A stretch of DNA of 64,000 nt from contig NC_133771.1 of the NCBI RefSeq assembly GCF_003597395.2, positions 47,813,196 to 47,877,195 of the forward strand, read 5' to 3'. Positions 1 through 11,384 of the stretch are shown in pieces. The stretch comes from Chelonoidis abingdonii. Its lineage: Eukaryota > Chordata > Testudines > Testudinidae. Under the pieces are notes generated by a model that had not been told where the DNA came from, made no database searches, and saw only the letters and a program-made list of their open reading frames with translations. The position numbers and the translations under genes are program-made. Each line of letters opens with the position of its first letter. The stretch's first letter is position 1.

Positions 1-299
1 ACTCGGTGGGTTGCAGGGCGCCCCTGGAGTGGTGCCGCTATGGTGCCGGATATATACCCCTGCCGACCCAACCACCTTCAGTTCCTTCTGCCGGCTACTC
101 CGACAGGAGGAAGGAGGGCGGGTGTGGAATGGATATGAAGCACACATCTCGAAATACAACAGTTACAAAGGTGAGTAACCGTCTTTTCTTTCTTCGAGTG
201 CTTGCTCATATCCATTCCAGTTAGGTGATTCCAAGCCTTATGTAGCGGTGGGGTCGGAGTGAAATATGGCAGAATGTAAACTGCTGAGCCAAAGGCTGC

Positions 300-1220
300 A
301 GTATCTCTGACTGTTGAATCAGAGCATAATGCGAAGCAAGGGTATGGACCGAGGACCATGGAGCTGCGCGATAGATCTCGTGGGTAGGTAAATGAATCAG
401 CAAGGCGGCAGATGAAGCCTGAGCACTGGTATAATGCATGGTGATGTGGCTTGGGGAAATGTAAGCCAAGCATAACAAGTGCGGGTGCATGTCATCACCC
501 AAGATGAGATCCTCTGAGAGGAAACAGGTAGGCCTTTCCTTCAGTCAGCTACTGCGACCGAGAGTTGGGGCGTGTTACAAAATGGTTTTGTCCGCTCAAC
601 ATAAATGTGAGCGCTCTACAGACGTCCAGGGAGTGCAATTGTTGTCCCATCGCGGTGAGTGGGGTTAACATGAAAGCCGAAACCACCTTAGGGAGGAAAG
701 CCGGGTGTGTCGTAACTGCACCTCGTCTTTGTGAACATAATGTATGGTGGAACCACCATAAGAGCCCTGAGCTCGAAGACTCGTCTGGCCGATGTAACGG
801 CTATGAGGAAAGCTGTCTTCCAAGACAGGTATAGCAGCGAGCAGTCACTAAGGGTCGAATGGAGGAGACATAAGTCTGGTTAGACCCAGGTTGAGGTCCC
901 AGGTTGGGGCTGGGCGGCGTACCTAAGGGTGTATGCGCTGCAAGCCCTTGAGGACCTCGAAACCATAAATGTGAGAACCAGAACGACCACCTTAGCCTGG
1001 ATGGAAGGTAGAGATGGCTGCCAAGTGTACCCTTGGCGATGACACCGCTAGGCCATGCTGTTGCAATCCAGAGGTAGTCCAAAATAGAGGGGATCGAGAC
1101 CTTAGCAGGAGTAAGATTTAGCGTATCGCACCTGTAGGAAGAACGCTTCCATCTGGCCAGGTACGTTGACCAGGTGGAAGGCTTCCTGCTATCGTGATAG
1201 TCACGTAGCGGCCACACCAT
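300..1220 (-). pseudogene. Tyrosine recombinase relic of the DIRS-like element
   Basis: Minus-strand remnants in the order expected of a phage-integrase-fold recombinase. An N-terminal DNA-binding (SAM-like) segment with SRKPSTWSTYLARWKR lies near 1140-1190. A catalytic-domain block with TSARRVFELRAL, carrying the first catalytic Arg, lies near 760-795. A His-containing block near 425-436 follows, where the family's H-x-x-R appears to read H-Y-T-S, so the second Arg is lost. The block WSSVHTLASHY at about 326-358 holds the Trp/His position and a Tyr that could be the nucleophile. Frameshifts and stops separate the blocks. The enzyme would normally integrate the circular cDNA of the element. 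Assignment rests on motif order and remembered family sequence. Confidence 0.7.
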
Positions 1221-1795
1221 GAGGTGAAGAGACTGCAGGTCCGGGCGGCGAAGTCTGCCGCAGTCCTGAGGTATGAGGTCTGGGTGGAGTGGCAGGGTAA
1301 TTGGGTAGGCTATTGACAGGCCGACAACGTGGCGTATCAGCGCTGCCTGGACACTCTGGAGTGATCATGATGATGTGCGCCCTGCCCCTGCGAAGGTGAG
1401 CAGGACCCAATGAGCCGGGGGAACGGTGGGAAGGCATAAGGTGTTGGCCCTTCCACAGCATGAGGACAGCGTCCGAGATCGGTCCCGGAGAGAGACCTTG
1501 GGAGGGGCAGAACCTCAGATATTTCGTGTTCTCGCGGTAAGCGAACAGGCCCATATGTGGGAAAAATCCCCACTTCTGGCAACAGAATGCATCACATTAG
1601 GCAGGGCAAGCACTCATGAGACAGGAAAGATCTGCTGAGTCAAACGCCAAGGAGAAACGATGCTACCAGATTCATCGAGTGGCTATGCAAAAGTCCAGAG
1701 ATGGATGGCTCCTGACAAAAGGAGGAGGACATGTCCCTCAGGTTGTTTATGTAGTACATGGCCATGTTGCTGGCAATCTCTCTCTTTTTGTTGGT
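1201..1795 (-). pseudogene. RNase H-like end of the DIRS-like pol
   Basis: Minus-strand fragments match the segment between RNase H and recombinase in DIRS-like elements. A degraded M-A-M-Y-Y-I-N-N block at about 1745-1790 stands where the family has the D-N-x-T-x-x-x-Y-I-N core, and the catalytic Asp is not preserved. Blocks with D-L/F-A-x-R-E-N near 1530-1545 and RAHIIMI near 1370-1395 follow. The frame changes several times. The upstream RT catalytic region is absent: the terminal-repeat sequence abuts at about 1795. Confidence 0.65.
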
Positions 1796-1907
1796 AGGGT
1801 AAAAATCTTCCGACGAACGTGCACGCGGCGCGCGCACACCTAACTGGAATGGATATGAGCAACACATCTCGAAGAACAACAGTTACAAATGTGAGTAACC
1901 GTCTTTT
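1796..1907 (-). repeat. Second terminal repeat copy of the DIRS-like element
   Basis: Contains GGAATGGATATGAGC (1846-1860) followed by a loop-like segment with AACAACAGTTACAAATGTGA and GAGTAACCGTC, the same order as at 126-197. Homology ends about 1907, where ordinary intron sequence begins. Confidence 0.7.
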
Positions 1908-2216
1908 ACTAGTGAATCTTAACTGTTGATGTTCACACACAGGCAAATTGCCATTAATGCTTCTTGATAATTGACACTGTTATTATAAGTACCACTTTTG
2001 ACACCAACTAGTCAAAACTTTGCCCTAGGACTCCTGATTTTAATGTGTATTCATGTACACATCACATTGACATCCTCATGACAGATCCCTTAAGATTACT
2101 GTGATTATTATAGACTGCTTTTGCTGCTGCTCATTTGCTGATATTGACCTGTCTATCTGTTTCAGAGGAAAAGGCTCTTCTTCATAATGGTAGCAGGTAG
2201 CGAATGTTGATTTAAA

Positions 2217-2465
2217 CATAGAATCATAGGACTGGAAGGGATCTTGACTAAGTATTATCTAGACCATTCGTGACAGGTGTTTGTCTAACCTGCTCTTAAA
2301 AATCTCCACTGATGGAGATTCCACAACCTCCCTAGGCAACATGGGCTGTCTCAGGGCTGACTCATTAGTTAGTATACTAAGAAAGGTTGTCATACAACTT
2401 CACCACCTCATTACAAGCAGCTCAAGATATTACGTACAGGATTTGGCATCAGTGTGTGGCTATTT
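2217..2465 (-). mobile_element. CR1 LINE 3' fragment
   Basis: Starts with CATAGAATCATAGGACTGGA, the reverse complement of a typical CR1 3' end, and continues with the diagnostic block around TCTCCACTGATGGAGATTCC. The copy is 5'-truncated and diverged, with no usable frame. Confidence 0.75.
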
Positions 2466-2879
2466 TTTTTGCCAAGGGCCACTGAAACAATTTTGAACAT
2501 TTCCATCAACATGAGCTCTAAATGTGTGGAAAAGTATATATTTACAATTGAATGTGAAATCTTGATACTATTAATAGAATAATAATTTTATAATGCATCT
2601 TAAAACATCTTAGTCATCCAGTATCAGTTTGAAGTTACTTTGGAATACTAACTTCGGCAATCTGATCCATCCATTCAGAATCAAAATGTTAAGTTGATTT
2701 GATGTTGATATGTGGAAAAAATACCTTGCAAATTGCTTGAGGCTACAGTGTCAGCAGAGAAATTTCTCACAGATGGAGTTGGCACATAATCTGAAGGTGG
2801 TATTGAGAAGTTGAGTACTTTTGTATGCACAGTTGCATTGGTGTAATTTGCACAAGACCAAGATATACTATAACTGTGC

Positions 2880-3800
2880 TTTCTTGGGCCACAACTGAGA
2901 ATGCCAAATTCAGAACAAACTGCTGAGAAATAGGGCAGATACACCCCAAGATTGGTGGTTAATCCCCCATAGGATATACCAACCCAGCAACAAAAGTAAA
3001 CTCCTGTTTTACCAACAAGAAGTCATAAAAGCAGTTTCCTTCGACATTCCAGTCCTTGTATTACCACTGAAAACACTAGACTTAGACATGAGTGGTTCTT
3101 TAAAACCAATCTCTTCAAATAAAAGGTTCTTCTGATTCCAAAGGACCAGCCACACACCCAGGTCAATATATAACTTAGATCTTATCCAAAAATCACTCTG
3201 ATATCAATGCTTTAGTATCTAAAATCTAAAGATTTATTCGTAGAAAGAAAGGTAAGAGTTAGAATTGGTTAAAGCAGTGTTTCCCAAACTTGGGATGCCG
3301 CTTGTGTAGGGAAAGCCCCTGGCGGGCTGGGCCAGTTTGTGTACCTGCCGCATCCATAGGTCAGGGTGATCGCGGCTCTCACTGGCTGTGGTTCGCTGCT
3401 CCAGGCCAATGGGAACTGCTGGAAGCAGCAACCAGTATGTCCCTTGGCCCATGCCACTTCCAGAAGCTCCCATTGGCCTGGAGAAGCCAGTGGGAGCTGC
3501 AATTGGCCGGACCTGCGGGCGCAGCAGGTACACAAATCGGCCCGGCCTGCCGGGGCTTTCCCTACACAAGCAGCGTCCCAAGTTTGGAAAACACTGAGTT
3601 AAAGGAATCAAATATATACAAATAATTGCAAGGTTCTTGGTTCAAGAAGAATTTGGCATTCTCATCTGTGTCCGCCAAAGGCATGTTACAGACCGCTACA
3701 GGTTTGGCCAGCAGCTAAGTGGGGGTTTACAGGATTTAAAGTTTGGATTTAGGCACATAAAGTGGGAGTGAGACACTTAAAAGACCTATAATGTCAACTT
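2880..3800 (-). mobile_element. LTR-like repeat, split by a hAT MITE
   Basis: The segment 2880-3266 resembles 49098-49480 in the same window (for example CAAATTCAG, ACAAAAGTAA, AACAAGAAG, TCAATATATAA and CCAATAATCAC-type blocks in the same order). It resumes after the MITE at 3605 with AAGGTTCTTGGTTCA. I recognise it as an LTR-like turtle repeat. The outer ends were not fixed. No coding region is preserved. Confidence 0.5.
3275..3596. mobile_element. Palindromic hAT MITE (322 bp) with 8-bp target duplication
   Basis: Begins CAGTGTTTCCCAAACTTGGG and ends with the inverted equivalent (CCCAAGTTTGGAAAACACTG). The two halves stay complementary far inward, including the blocks GTGTAGGGAAAGCCCC and GGGGCTTTCCCTACAC, so the single strand would fold into one long hairpin. 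Flanks GGTTAAAG (3267-3274) and AGTTAAAG (3597-3604) match at 7 of 8 bases, the target-duplication size of hAT transposons. It is non-autonomous; the frames seen inside are by-products of the palindrome. Confidence 0.9.
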
Positions 3801-3804
3801 AGTT

Positions 3805-6747
3805 CAGAATGTATCCCTCTTTGCTTCCTCAGTAAGTGTTCTTAATTGGAGTTCTCTTACTCTAGAGGCTTATTGCTCATCAGAATGCTCTCCTTTCAAT
3901 GGTCTTCAGGTTGTTAAGATATAAATATTTTTAACAGAAATAGGCACTGTACAAACTCCTTTGAAAAAAATGAATGATAGGTGATGGAAAGAACAAATAT
4001 TGATTGCTACGTTGACTAGCTCTGTTTCCCTTCCCTATCCCTCTCTCTGTTCAGATAGACTGTAACATTTACTCTCACATGAAATGCTTGGCCTGCTATT
4101 GGATGCTCCTCAAAGCCATTCTGAATCTTTATACTCTCTTTTTTAGAGTCACACACCATTAGTCACTAGGGGTGAAATTCACTTCTGTGCAGAAGACAAG
4201 CATGAGAAGACAAATAAGTCCTTGAAGCTCTGCTTTTGCAGATGTGTTTCACAGACCTCATACTGACCCTCTGCATAAGGATGAATTTCAGCTTGAATAA
4301 ATTAAGCAAGGTGAGGAGTCTGATCAGAGAGTTGAAAGCATCTGTCTGTGCCTATATATCAAATACAACACAAGAGACGATTCGCAAAAATAAACTTTTT
4401 AAGTGTGCCCCTGTGTGGCAGGTATTCTAACATGGACCTCAAAAGGATAGAGATTTAAAGTTTATGCAGCTACTTGATGCTGAATCAAATCCACAGTAGC
4501 ATATTGGTGAATGATATAATTACCTTTGATTTTCTTTGCTTTTGTTATTTTACATTGCAACCTTTGTTCTAGACTTGCAATGTGTAGTGTGTGGGTGAAC
4601 TGCTGTGCCCAGACAGAGCCCCGTTGAAGTCACAGGGCAAGGGCAGTACTGGGGCTCTTCTAGTTATAATAATAAACACAATTAACAAAGTTCCCATGTT
4701 TATAACGTTCATTCTCCAGTATATCATTAATACACATTTATTAATTTTGATTTTTTAAAATGAATTCATCCAGAAACTGCATAACAAAAGTTGAACCACA
4801 ATCTAAAATTCTCCACAGAAACGAATCTGCAGCTTCTGCATGAACCAACCCCTACTGGTTTAAAGGGGAGTCCATATGAAAGCAGGATCTGCTCACAGCC
4901 AGAGATTTTGCAGCATCGGGGTCTAAAACTCCACCCCCCCCTTTTCTCATCCATGAAGCTCTTCCCTGTCTCTCTCCTCTTTCACCCCTGTGCATGGACT
5001 CCTTCCAGAAAGCCTGGAGTAGAGAGAAGTTGTAGAGGGATCTGGAGGGCAGCATATACAGGGTCTAATGAACCAATGGGGAAAGTCCATACCAAACTGT
5101 AGAAAGTGAGTAATTTTGGAGCCCAATAGCGGGATTCCTTATCCTACATTGAAGAGACCGCCCAAGCCCCGCCGGATCAGCAGTGTGTATATATGTTGCT
5201 AAACCTTGAATGTTTGTGATAAATATAGGTGATAAAACCAGTTTTTGAAATCCAACTGTGCCTGAGTGGGTTCCTCATACGCTTAATGGCATGTGAAGAG
5301 CAGAAGTCCAAGACAAAGTCAGGGAACCCTCACTGTAAGCACTCCACCTCCAGCCCCTCGTTTGTAAACTAGTGGCTTGTTCATTTGGGCCCTTCTGCAG
5401 ATCTCAATCGCTGTATCCTACATTCAGGGACCTGTCACCTGGGTGAACAGAGCGAAAGGTTCCCTTTTACAGTTCTTCACAACCAATGGAGATCCTCCCT
5501 ATCTTCTCTGTGGACTGACACTCTGATGTTGCTACCCCACCCCCTCCCAAGGTCTGTGGAGGTAACGATTCCATGGGTAGTGCTCAGTGACCAAGTAGTT
5601 GCTATGTGTATTGCAGAGGCATGAGATTCCCTGATGACATGGGCAGCGCAGAGTCAGTCAAGGCAGTACTGCTCCAACAGGCTCTACGCTCCCACTGTCC
5701 CATTTAAATTAAAAGCAACTCTTCATTTTAATGTTGTCAGCTACCAGAATGTCAGCAGAGTTCCAGGGATTTTTAACTGGGAAACAGAGGGAAGACAAGT
5801 ACTCAGTAAATAGGGCTTATCTGTCATTTCCAAAAATATCCTGCTTCGTTCCCTTTGCTTTCAAACATGATTTTTTTTCAGTGCTAACTTCTGAAGGATC
5901 CTTAGCAGAGGGCATTTGATCACTTGCAGGGAAACCGAGAAAGCGGTGGCTAAGGTGTTAAGACTGGCTGACATGAGGTTAGACTGTAACTGCATGAGCT
6001 TGTCATTTGATTAAATGCCCTTTGAAAATAAGAGAAAAGGCTTTGCAGAAAGGTTAATGGTTTGATCTTGCAAACACTTGTACATGTGCTTAACTTTATG
6101 CATTTGAGCAGTCCCAGTATGCTGTTACAAACTTGAGCCCTAAAATCCTAATCACAGGCTTTTTTTTGAGGAAACAGATGTAATCAGAAGGAATGTAAAA
6201 AACATTACCATGGAAATAGACAGAATTTAACTGAATCAATGTAAACCTTAAACCCAGACCCTTTTTTTTACAAAAATCCAAGCTTTTTTTTTTTAGTGAC
6301 ATGCACAAAACATAAATGAGTAAAATCAGGTTTTATCAAAAATAAATTACAATTAGTGAGTTCTGACAGGGATGACTCATACACCTTTCTTAGCCCATAT
6401 TTATTTATAGTTTTAACCTAGGTTCACTTTTTTCTGTAAATCTTTTAAAGCTGTTTCACAACACACTCACAGCTCACATGGTGCTTTGTCCCTACAGATG
6501 TAAAAACTTTATTAAAAACAGTTGGGATTCATTAATAATCATCATTAAACTTATACAGTCTTTGGGATGAAGAATCTTAGAAAAAGTTATTTACTGAACT
6601 GTAGTAGGAAGGAGAGTTTATTGTAGCCCAAATCTGTTTCTCATCCTCAAATCTTCTCACTTGTCAAAACATTGAGTAAGGGAGTAACACAGGAGTTATC
6701 TAGACTGTCTCCTGGAATTCAAATTGTTCGTGCTGTAATGCTTTAAG
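3805..6747. other. Intron sequence, nothing identified
   Basis: AT-rich non-coding DNA. No exon, RNA gene or clearly assignable repeat was recognised. A stretch at about 5.0-5.3 kb has the feel of an old dispersed repeat but could not be assigned. Confidence 0.5.
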
Positions 6748-6750
6748 TAA

Positions 6751-6986
6751 GGGCTTGTCTACACAGCCTTGTCACTAAAAGTCAGCATGTGTGAGTGCTT
6801 TCTGTCGGTATTTTGTCTGCACTTTTGAGCGGTGTTAGCTTTGTCGGGAGGAGAGCACTTCTGCCAAGAAAGCTGTGTACACACTGCCACTTGTGTTGAC
6901 AAAACTTTTGTCTTTCACAGGGGGGCTTTTATAAGTACCCATGAAAGACAAAGTTTTGTCGACAATATTATAGTGTAGACAAGCCC
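6751..6986. mobile_element. Harbinger-like MITE (236 bp) with TAA duplication
   Basis: Terminal inverted repeats GGGCTTGTCTACAC and GTGTAGACAAGCCC lie immediately between TAA (6748-6750) and TAA (6987-6989). The inner halves are also complementary around GACAAAACTTTTGTCTTTCA and AAGACAAAGTTTTGTC. The 3-bp TWA duplication is typical of PIF/Harbinger insertions. No coding capacity. Confidence 0.85.
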
Positions 6987-7776
6987 TAACTGGAAATTAA
7001 AATAGTATCATACTAAAAATAACAAATGGAAAAATAAGGCATTATTTTTTCCTTTTTTCTACCACTGTATTTGCCGCCTGCTTCCTACTATTTGAATCAC
7101 ATAATCTCTCAATTTTTCCTCGAAACAATATTTGTAGCAACAGAAAGGAAGGAAAAATGGAAACCTCTGAAAATCCATTTGATGCCCCATAATGGACAAT
7201 GATTTGCACTTTTTCTCAGTGCTTTTTGAAGTTGGACCTGACAACTCATATTTAAAATTTAATCAGAAAGCATTTTTAAAATGCATGTATTATAAACTCC
7301 TGAGTTTATAAAGCATCCCATAATGAAAGAGTGGTGATTGTGAGTGTCTTGATATAGCAATACCTTCCCCAGTCAGAAGTATTGCTATAGGCTAATAACA
7401 ATCATGATTTGCTGATAATTGTTACCTCTCTGGGTAATAATGACAATAGGCAGATAATAATAATAATAGGAGATATACCTGTTTAGGTAGAAAATCATTT
7501 CCCTGTGCTATCTCAGACTTATTTCTTTCCTTTCTTTTTACAAATCTGGGATCATTTTCTGAAATCCTCACTCAGAAGTTTTTTCTCCCCTAACAAGAAA
7601 TGATTAAAAACTCCCCAATGGGGAAATAAACCAGTTTCTTTTCAGTTTTTTCATTAGGTGACATTCTTTTCCCTCTTGAAGAAGGGGCCCAAATGTTTTA
7701 CCTCTTAACCCATACGTCTTGAAAGATTACAGGGAGCAAGGAACATTTTCCCCAAGCTTGACAAATCTGCTTCTTA

Positions 7777-8053
7777 GGGTATGTATTGCAGCACATGTAG
7801 AGATACGTGATCTAGCTTTAATCTAGCTAGCTTGTATGCCAATAACAATGAAGCCACGGCAGCATGGGGTCCTGCTCAGGCTTTACAAACCTGCCTGGAC
7901 TGCTGGCGAGTTACTTGGGCTGCTAGCCTCACAGAAGTACATGCTGCCATGGCATCAACTCCTGTGGTACACCGAGCTAGCTAGATTAAAGCTAGCTGAG
8001 GTATGTCTACACATGGTATAATTGCATCCCCCAGTTGCAGTGTAGTCATACCC
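7777..8053. mobile_element. Harbinger-like MITE (277 bp) with TTA duplication
   Basis: Ends GGGTATG and CATACCC are flanked by TTA at 7774-7776 and 8054-8056. Nested inside is a second inverted pair built on TTTAATCTAGCTAGC near 7816 and GCTAGCTAGATTAAAGC near 7978. Related in its GTCTACAC motif to the element at 6751. Confidence 0.8.
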
Positions 8054-8056
8054 TTA

Positions 8057-9370
8057 GGCCTAATGGAGCTGCTGGCTGGTAGGGTAAAGGAAACAGTGCT
8101 TTCACTGATGTCAGTCCAAGGCTTTGTAACAAACTCCCATAAAATGTAAGAATCATGACAAACCTTACTACCTTTCACTCCTAGTGCAAGGTGTACTTCT
8201 TTGACCTTTGTTAATTCACAGCAAGCTGTATCTATAATTTAAAACAAAGAAAGAGTCCCCCAACCTCCCCCATCAAATAAAAACATTCCCCTGCGCACAC
8301 ACAGTTTTCTCCTTGGGGGAAAGGATGAGAGAAAGAATGAACCATGCTTCACAGATGTTTTTCATTTCTTAATGCACTACTGAAAGGCATTGAGATACAT
8401 GGGGATGAGGACACTATAAGAACCAGAATAGAATAGATAGCTGCTATCAGAAACACCTTTAATAGCACAGGATGAATTTCTGTACAGTGTGGGAAATTTG
8501 GGAGTCAAAAGTTTTTTTTTAAATTGATGCCAATGTTCATTAAAGAAAAGAAAATCCCCTAGAGTGGCAGTTCTGACAATAAATTGTCTAAATGCTTTCT
8601 TATCTAGTGCTATCAGATAAAGCTGCCCATAATTTGCATCAATCACTAGTTTTAAAACTGTCAAATTAAAGCTCAAATACACAGGGAGTAAATGTTGTGT
8701 TAATATTTGTGTTATTTTTGCCACTTACACCATCACTTTTCTCTGAATTGTTTATATCCTTAAACTGCAAAATACAGCTACCACTCTAAATATGAAATCA
8801 AATGACAGTGATAGATTATTGATCGTTTCAAAGGCGGATTCTGTCACTCTCTTTTAAAACAGTCATCATTTTGATTAGCTTATGATAACATCTTGTTTGG
8901 GTAATATTATTTACAGGTGTGCTAGCCCAAAGCCTAAAATAAGTAAAGAAACTTTGATTCTCTGATCAATAGCACTGAATTTTGATCCATTCAGGGAAAC
9001 AACAATCATACTACTTTAATTGTTATCTAGTTGAGATTGATTCCAGATGCACAATGTTGTTCTTGTATTTACAACATTCTACTTCACCCACAAAGTAGCT
9101 GCTTTTCAGAACTGGGTAAGAACATTGGGTGACTGGAGACAACTATGTATGAAATGCTAAGTTTCACAACTTCCTTTTCTGGCGCCTTTGTAAAGGCTCA
9201 TATTTGTCTCTTACCCACTGCTTAAAATAAAAGGAAGTCTCCTATCAATACACAACATCAAGACATAAAGGTGTGTAGTATATTATCATTTTTGAAAATA
9301 ATTTCTGAACTTCAAAACTATTTAAACTTTGTGCTTACTTTTGGAAATATCTACAGCAGAAGAACGCTAC
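8057..9370. other. Intron sequence, nothing identified
   Basis: AT-rich DNA with a poly-T tract near 8513. A minus-strand open frame at 8377-8724 has no recognisable motif and is taken as chance. Confidence 0.5.
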
Positions 9371-9374
9371 TCGT

Positions 9375-11380
9375 GGTGTACCAAAGCTAAACCTCAATGT
9401 TTAGGTTGAACATGTCTGACTACCAAAAGGAGGCTGCCAGACAACTCTCCAATACCAAATTCTACAGGCCACTTCCCTCAGATCCCACTGAGGAATACAC
9501 TAAGAAACTGCACCATCTACTGGACACTCCTACACTAACACATGGACAAATTCAACATACCCTCAGGAGCCCCGCCAGGCGTATTTCTATCTACTTACCA
9601 TAGATCACAAACCCGGAAATCCTTAGGACCCCCCATCATCTCGGGCTATGGCACTCTCACTGAAGACTGTCTGGCATATGTGGACTCTCTACTCCGACCC
9701 CTATGCACCAGGCACTCCAGCTATCTCCATGACCACCACTGACTTTCCTGAGAACTACACTGCATTGGTGCACCTCCAGAAAACACCATCCTAGTCCACC
9801 ATGGAATGTAGAGGCTCTCTACACAAACATCACACCACACAGATGAATACAAGCTGTCAGGAACAGTATCCCTTGATTGATGCACAGCACAACTGGCCTG
9901 CTGAGCTTCTGTGCCTTTATACTTACCACAACTATTTTCAAATTTGATGACAATATATGATTCTCCAGCATCAGTGGCCATGCTATGGGCACCACATGGC
10001 CCCCATATATGCCATATATATCTTTTTATGGATGGCCTGGAACAACGTTCCTCAGCTCTCGTCCACTCACGCCCCTTCTCTACCTAACGCAACTACATTG
10101 ATGAACATCTTCATTCATCTGGACCCATGCGGAAGGACGACTCTGTGAAAAATTCCACCACATTTCCAACAGCTTCCACCCCACATCAACCTCAGCCTGG
10201 TGACCATCTACATGCGGAAGTCCCTTGTCTCGACCCTGATGCAAATAGAGATTGGTCACATTAACACCACACCTATATCGAAACCTACACTGCTATGCCT
10301 ACCTTCATGCCTCCAGCTTTCCATGCCTGTCAGGCACATCACATGTCATTGTCTACACCGCACTGAGTACAACCGCATCTTGCTCTACCCCTCAGACAGA
10401 CCAACCAGCCTCAATCTCCCAAGCTTCTCAAACTACATACCCGCACGGGAATAGGAACAGATCATCACTAGGCAGACGTGCTAACCATGTACAAGCCTCC
10501 TACTGCAGACCAAACGAGAAGAACCCACAGGACTGCATGGCCATCCACATATCAGCCCCCAGCTAAAACCCTCAAGCATCATCAGGGACTCTACACACCA
10601 TCCTGGACAACGATCTCCCCCACTTTCACAGGCCTTGGGTGGCAGGCCAAATCCTCGTCCACAGACATCCTGCCAACCTAACTCTGTCTCACCAGCAACT
10701 GCACACCCACACCATAGTAACTCGCCTAGAACCAATCCATGCAACAACCTCGGATGCCAACTCTGCCCACATATCTACACAGCGACACCATCACAGCACT
10801 AAACAGATCACACCCCATCACAGGTCTCACCTGCACTCCACCAATGTAATCTTGCCCATCATATTGATGCATGCGCCCTCCTTGACTATGTACATCGCCA
10901 AATGGACAGTCTCTACGAATAAAGGATAAATGGACACAAATCAATATAGGAATAGGCAATATACAAAACCTGTAGGAGAACCTTCAACCTCCCTGCCACA
11001 CTATAGCAGACCTTAACTGGCCATCCTGCAAAAAAACGTCAGGACCAGACTTCAAAGAGAACTAACTGAGCTTCAGTTCATCTGCAAATTTGACACCATC
11101 AGCTCAGATTAAACAAGCTGTGGAATGGCTTGCCAACTACAGAACCAGTTTCTCCTCTCTTGGTTTTCACACCTCAGCTGCTAGAGAGGGCCTCCTCTCC
11201 CCTGATTGAACTAACCTTTTTATCTCTAGCTTGCTTGCTAGCATTATATTACCTACCCTGGATATTTCCACTACTGCATCTGACAAAGTGTCGGTATTCA
11301 CCCATGAAGCTCATGCTCCAAAAGTCTGGTTTATCTATAAGGTGCCACAGTTTCTGCCTGGCTTTTACCAGTCCAGACTC
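9375..11380 (+). mobile_element. Penelope-like retroelement copy
   Basis: About 2 kb with remnants along the whole Penelope-like order: N-terminal block, reverse transcriptase, GIY-YIG endonuclease, then a 3' tail that includes CACCCATGAAGCTCATGCTC and TATAAGGTGCCAC, a tail shared with the fragments at 19.3 and 23.86 kb in inverted orientation. Many frameshifts and indels; non-functional. Target duplication not identified. Confidence 0.85.
9397..10930 (+). pseudogene. Penelope-like RT plus GIY-YIG endonuclease relic
   Basis: Fragments occur in several frames. FYRPLPSDPTEEYTKKLHHL lies at about 9455-9515. GPPIISGYGTLTED, the conserved P-x-x-S-G block of Penelope-like RT, lies at about 9628-9670. 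WNVEALYTN is near 9801, and a block resembling the A-M-G-T-x-M-A-P-x-Y-A motif is near 9960-10010. The catalytic Y-x-D-D position reads Y-I-D-E at 10094-10105, so an essential Asp is replaced. The endonuclease part (about 10740-10920) shows NLGCQLCPH and a degraded GIY...YIG pair, where YIG reads Y-I-A. The protein normally performs target-primed reverse transcription. This copy is dead by frame and by catalytic residue. Confidence 0.8.
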
Positions 11381-11384
11381 ACAC

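Larger units (their letters stand above)
1..1910 (-). mobile_element. DIRS-like (tyrosine-recombinase) retrotransposon, internally deleted
   Basis: Reading the minus strand from about 1910 to 1 gives a terminal repeat, then RNase H-like remnants, the linker after RNase H, a tyrosine-recombinase reading region and a second terminal repeat. The order RT/RNase H then tyrosine recombinase is characteristic of DIRS-type elements. The terminal motif (126-197 and 1846-1907) occurs twice in the same orientation. At the left copy its arm (126-138) is also present inverted at 205-218, so the end can fold into a hairpin. The RT core and gag are missing. All reading frames are broken, so the copy is dead. 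Confidence 0.75.
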
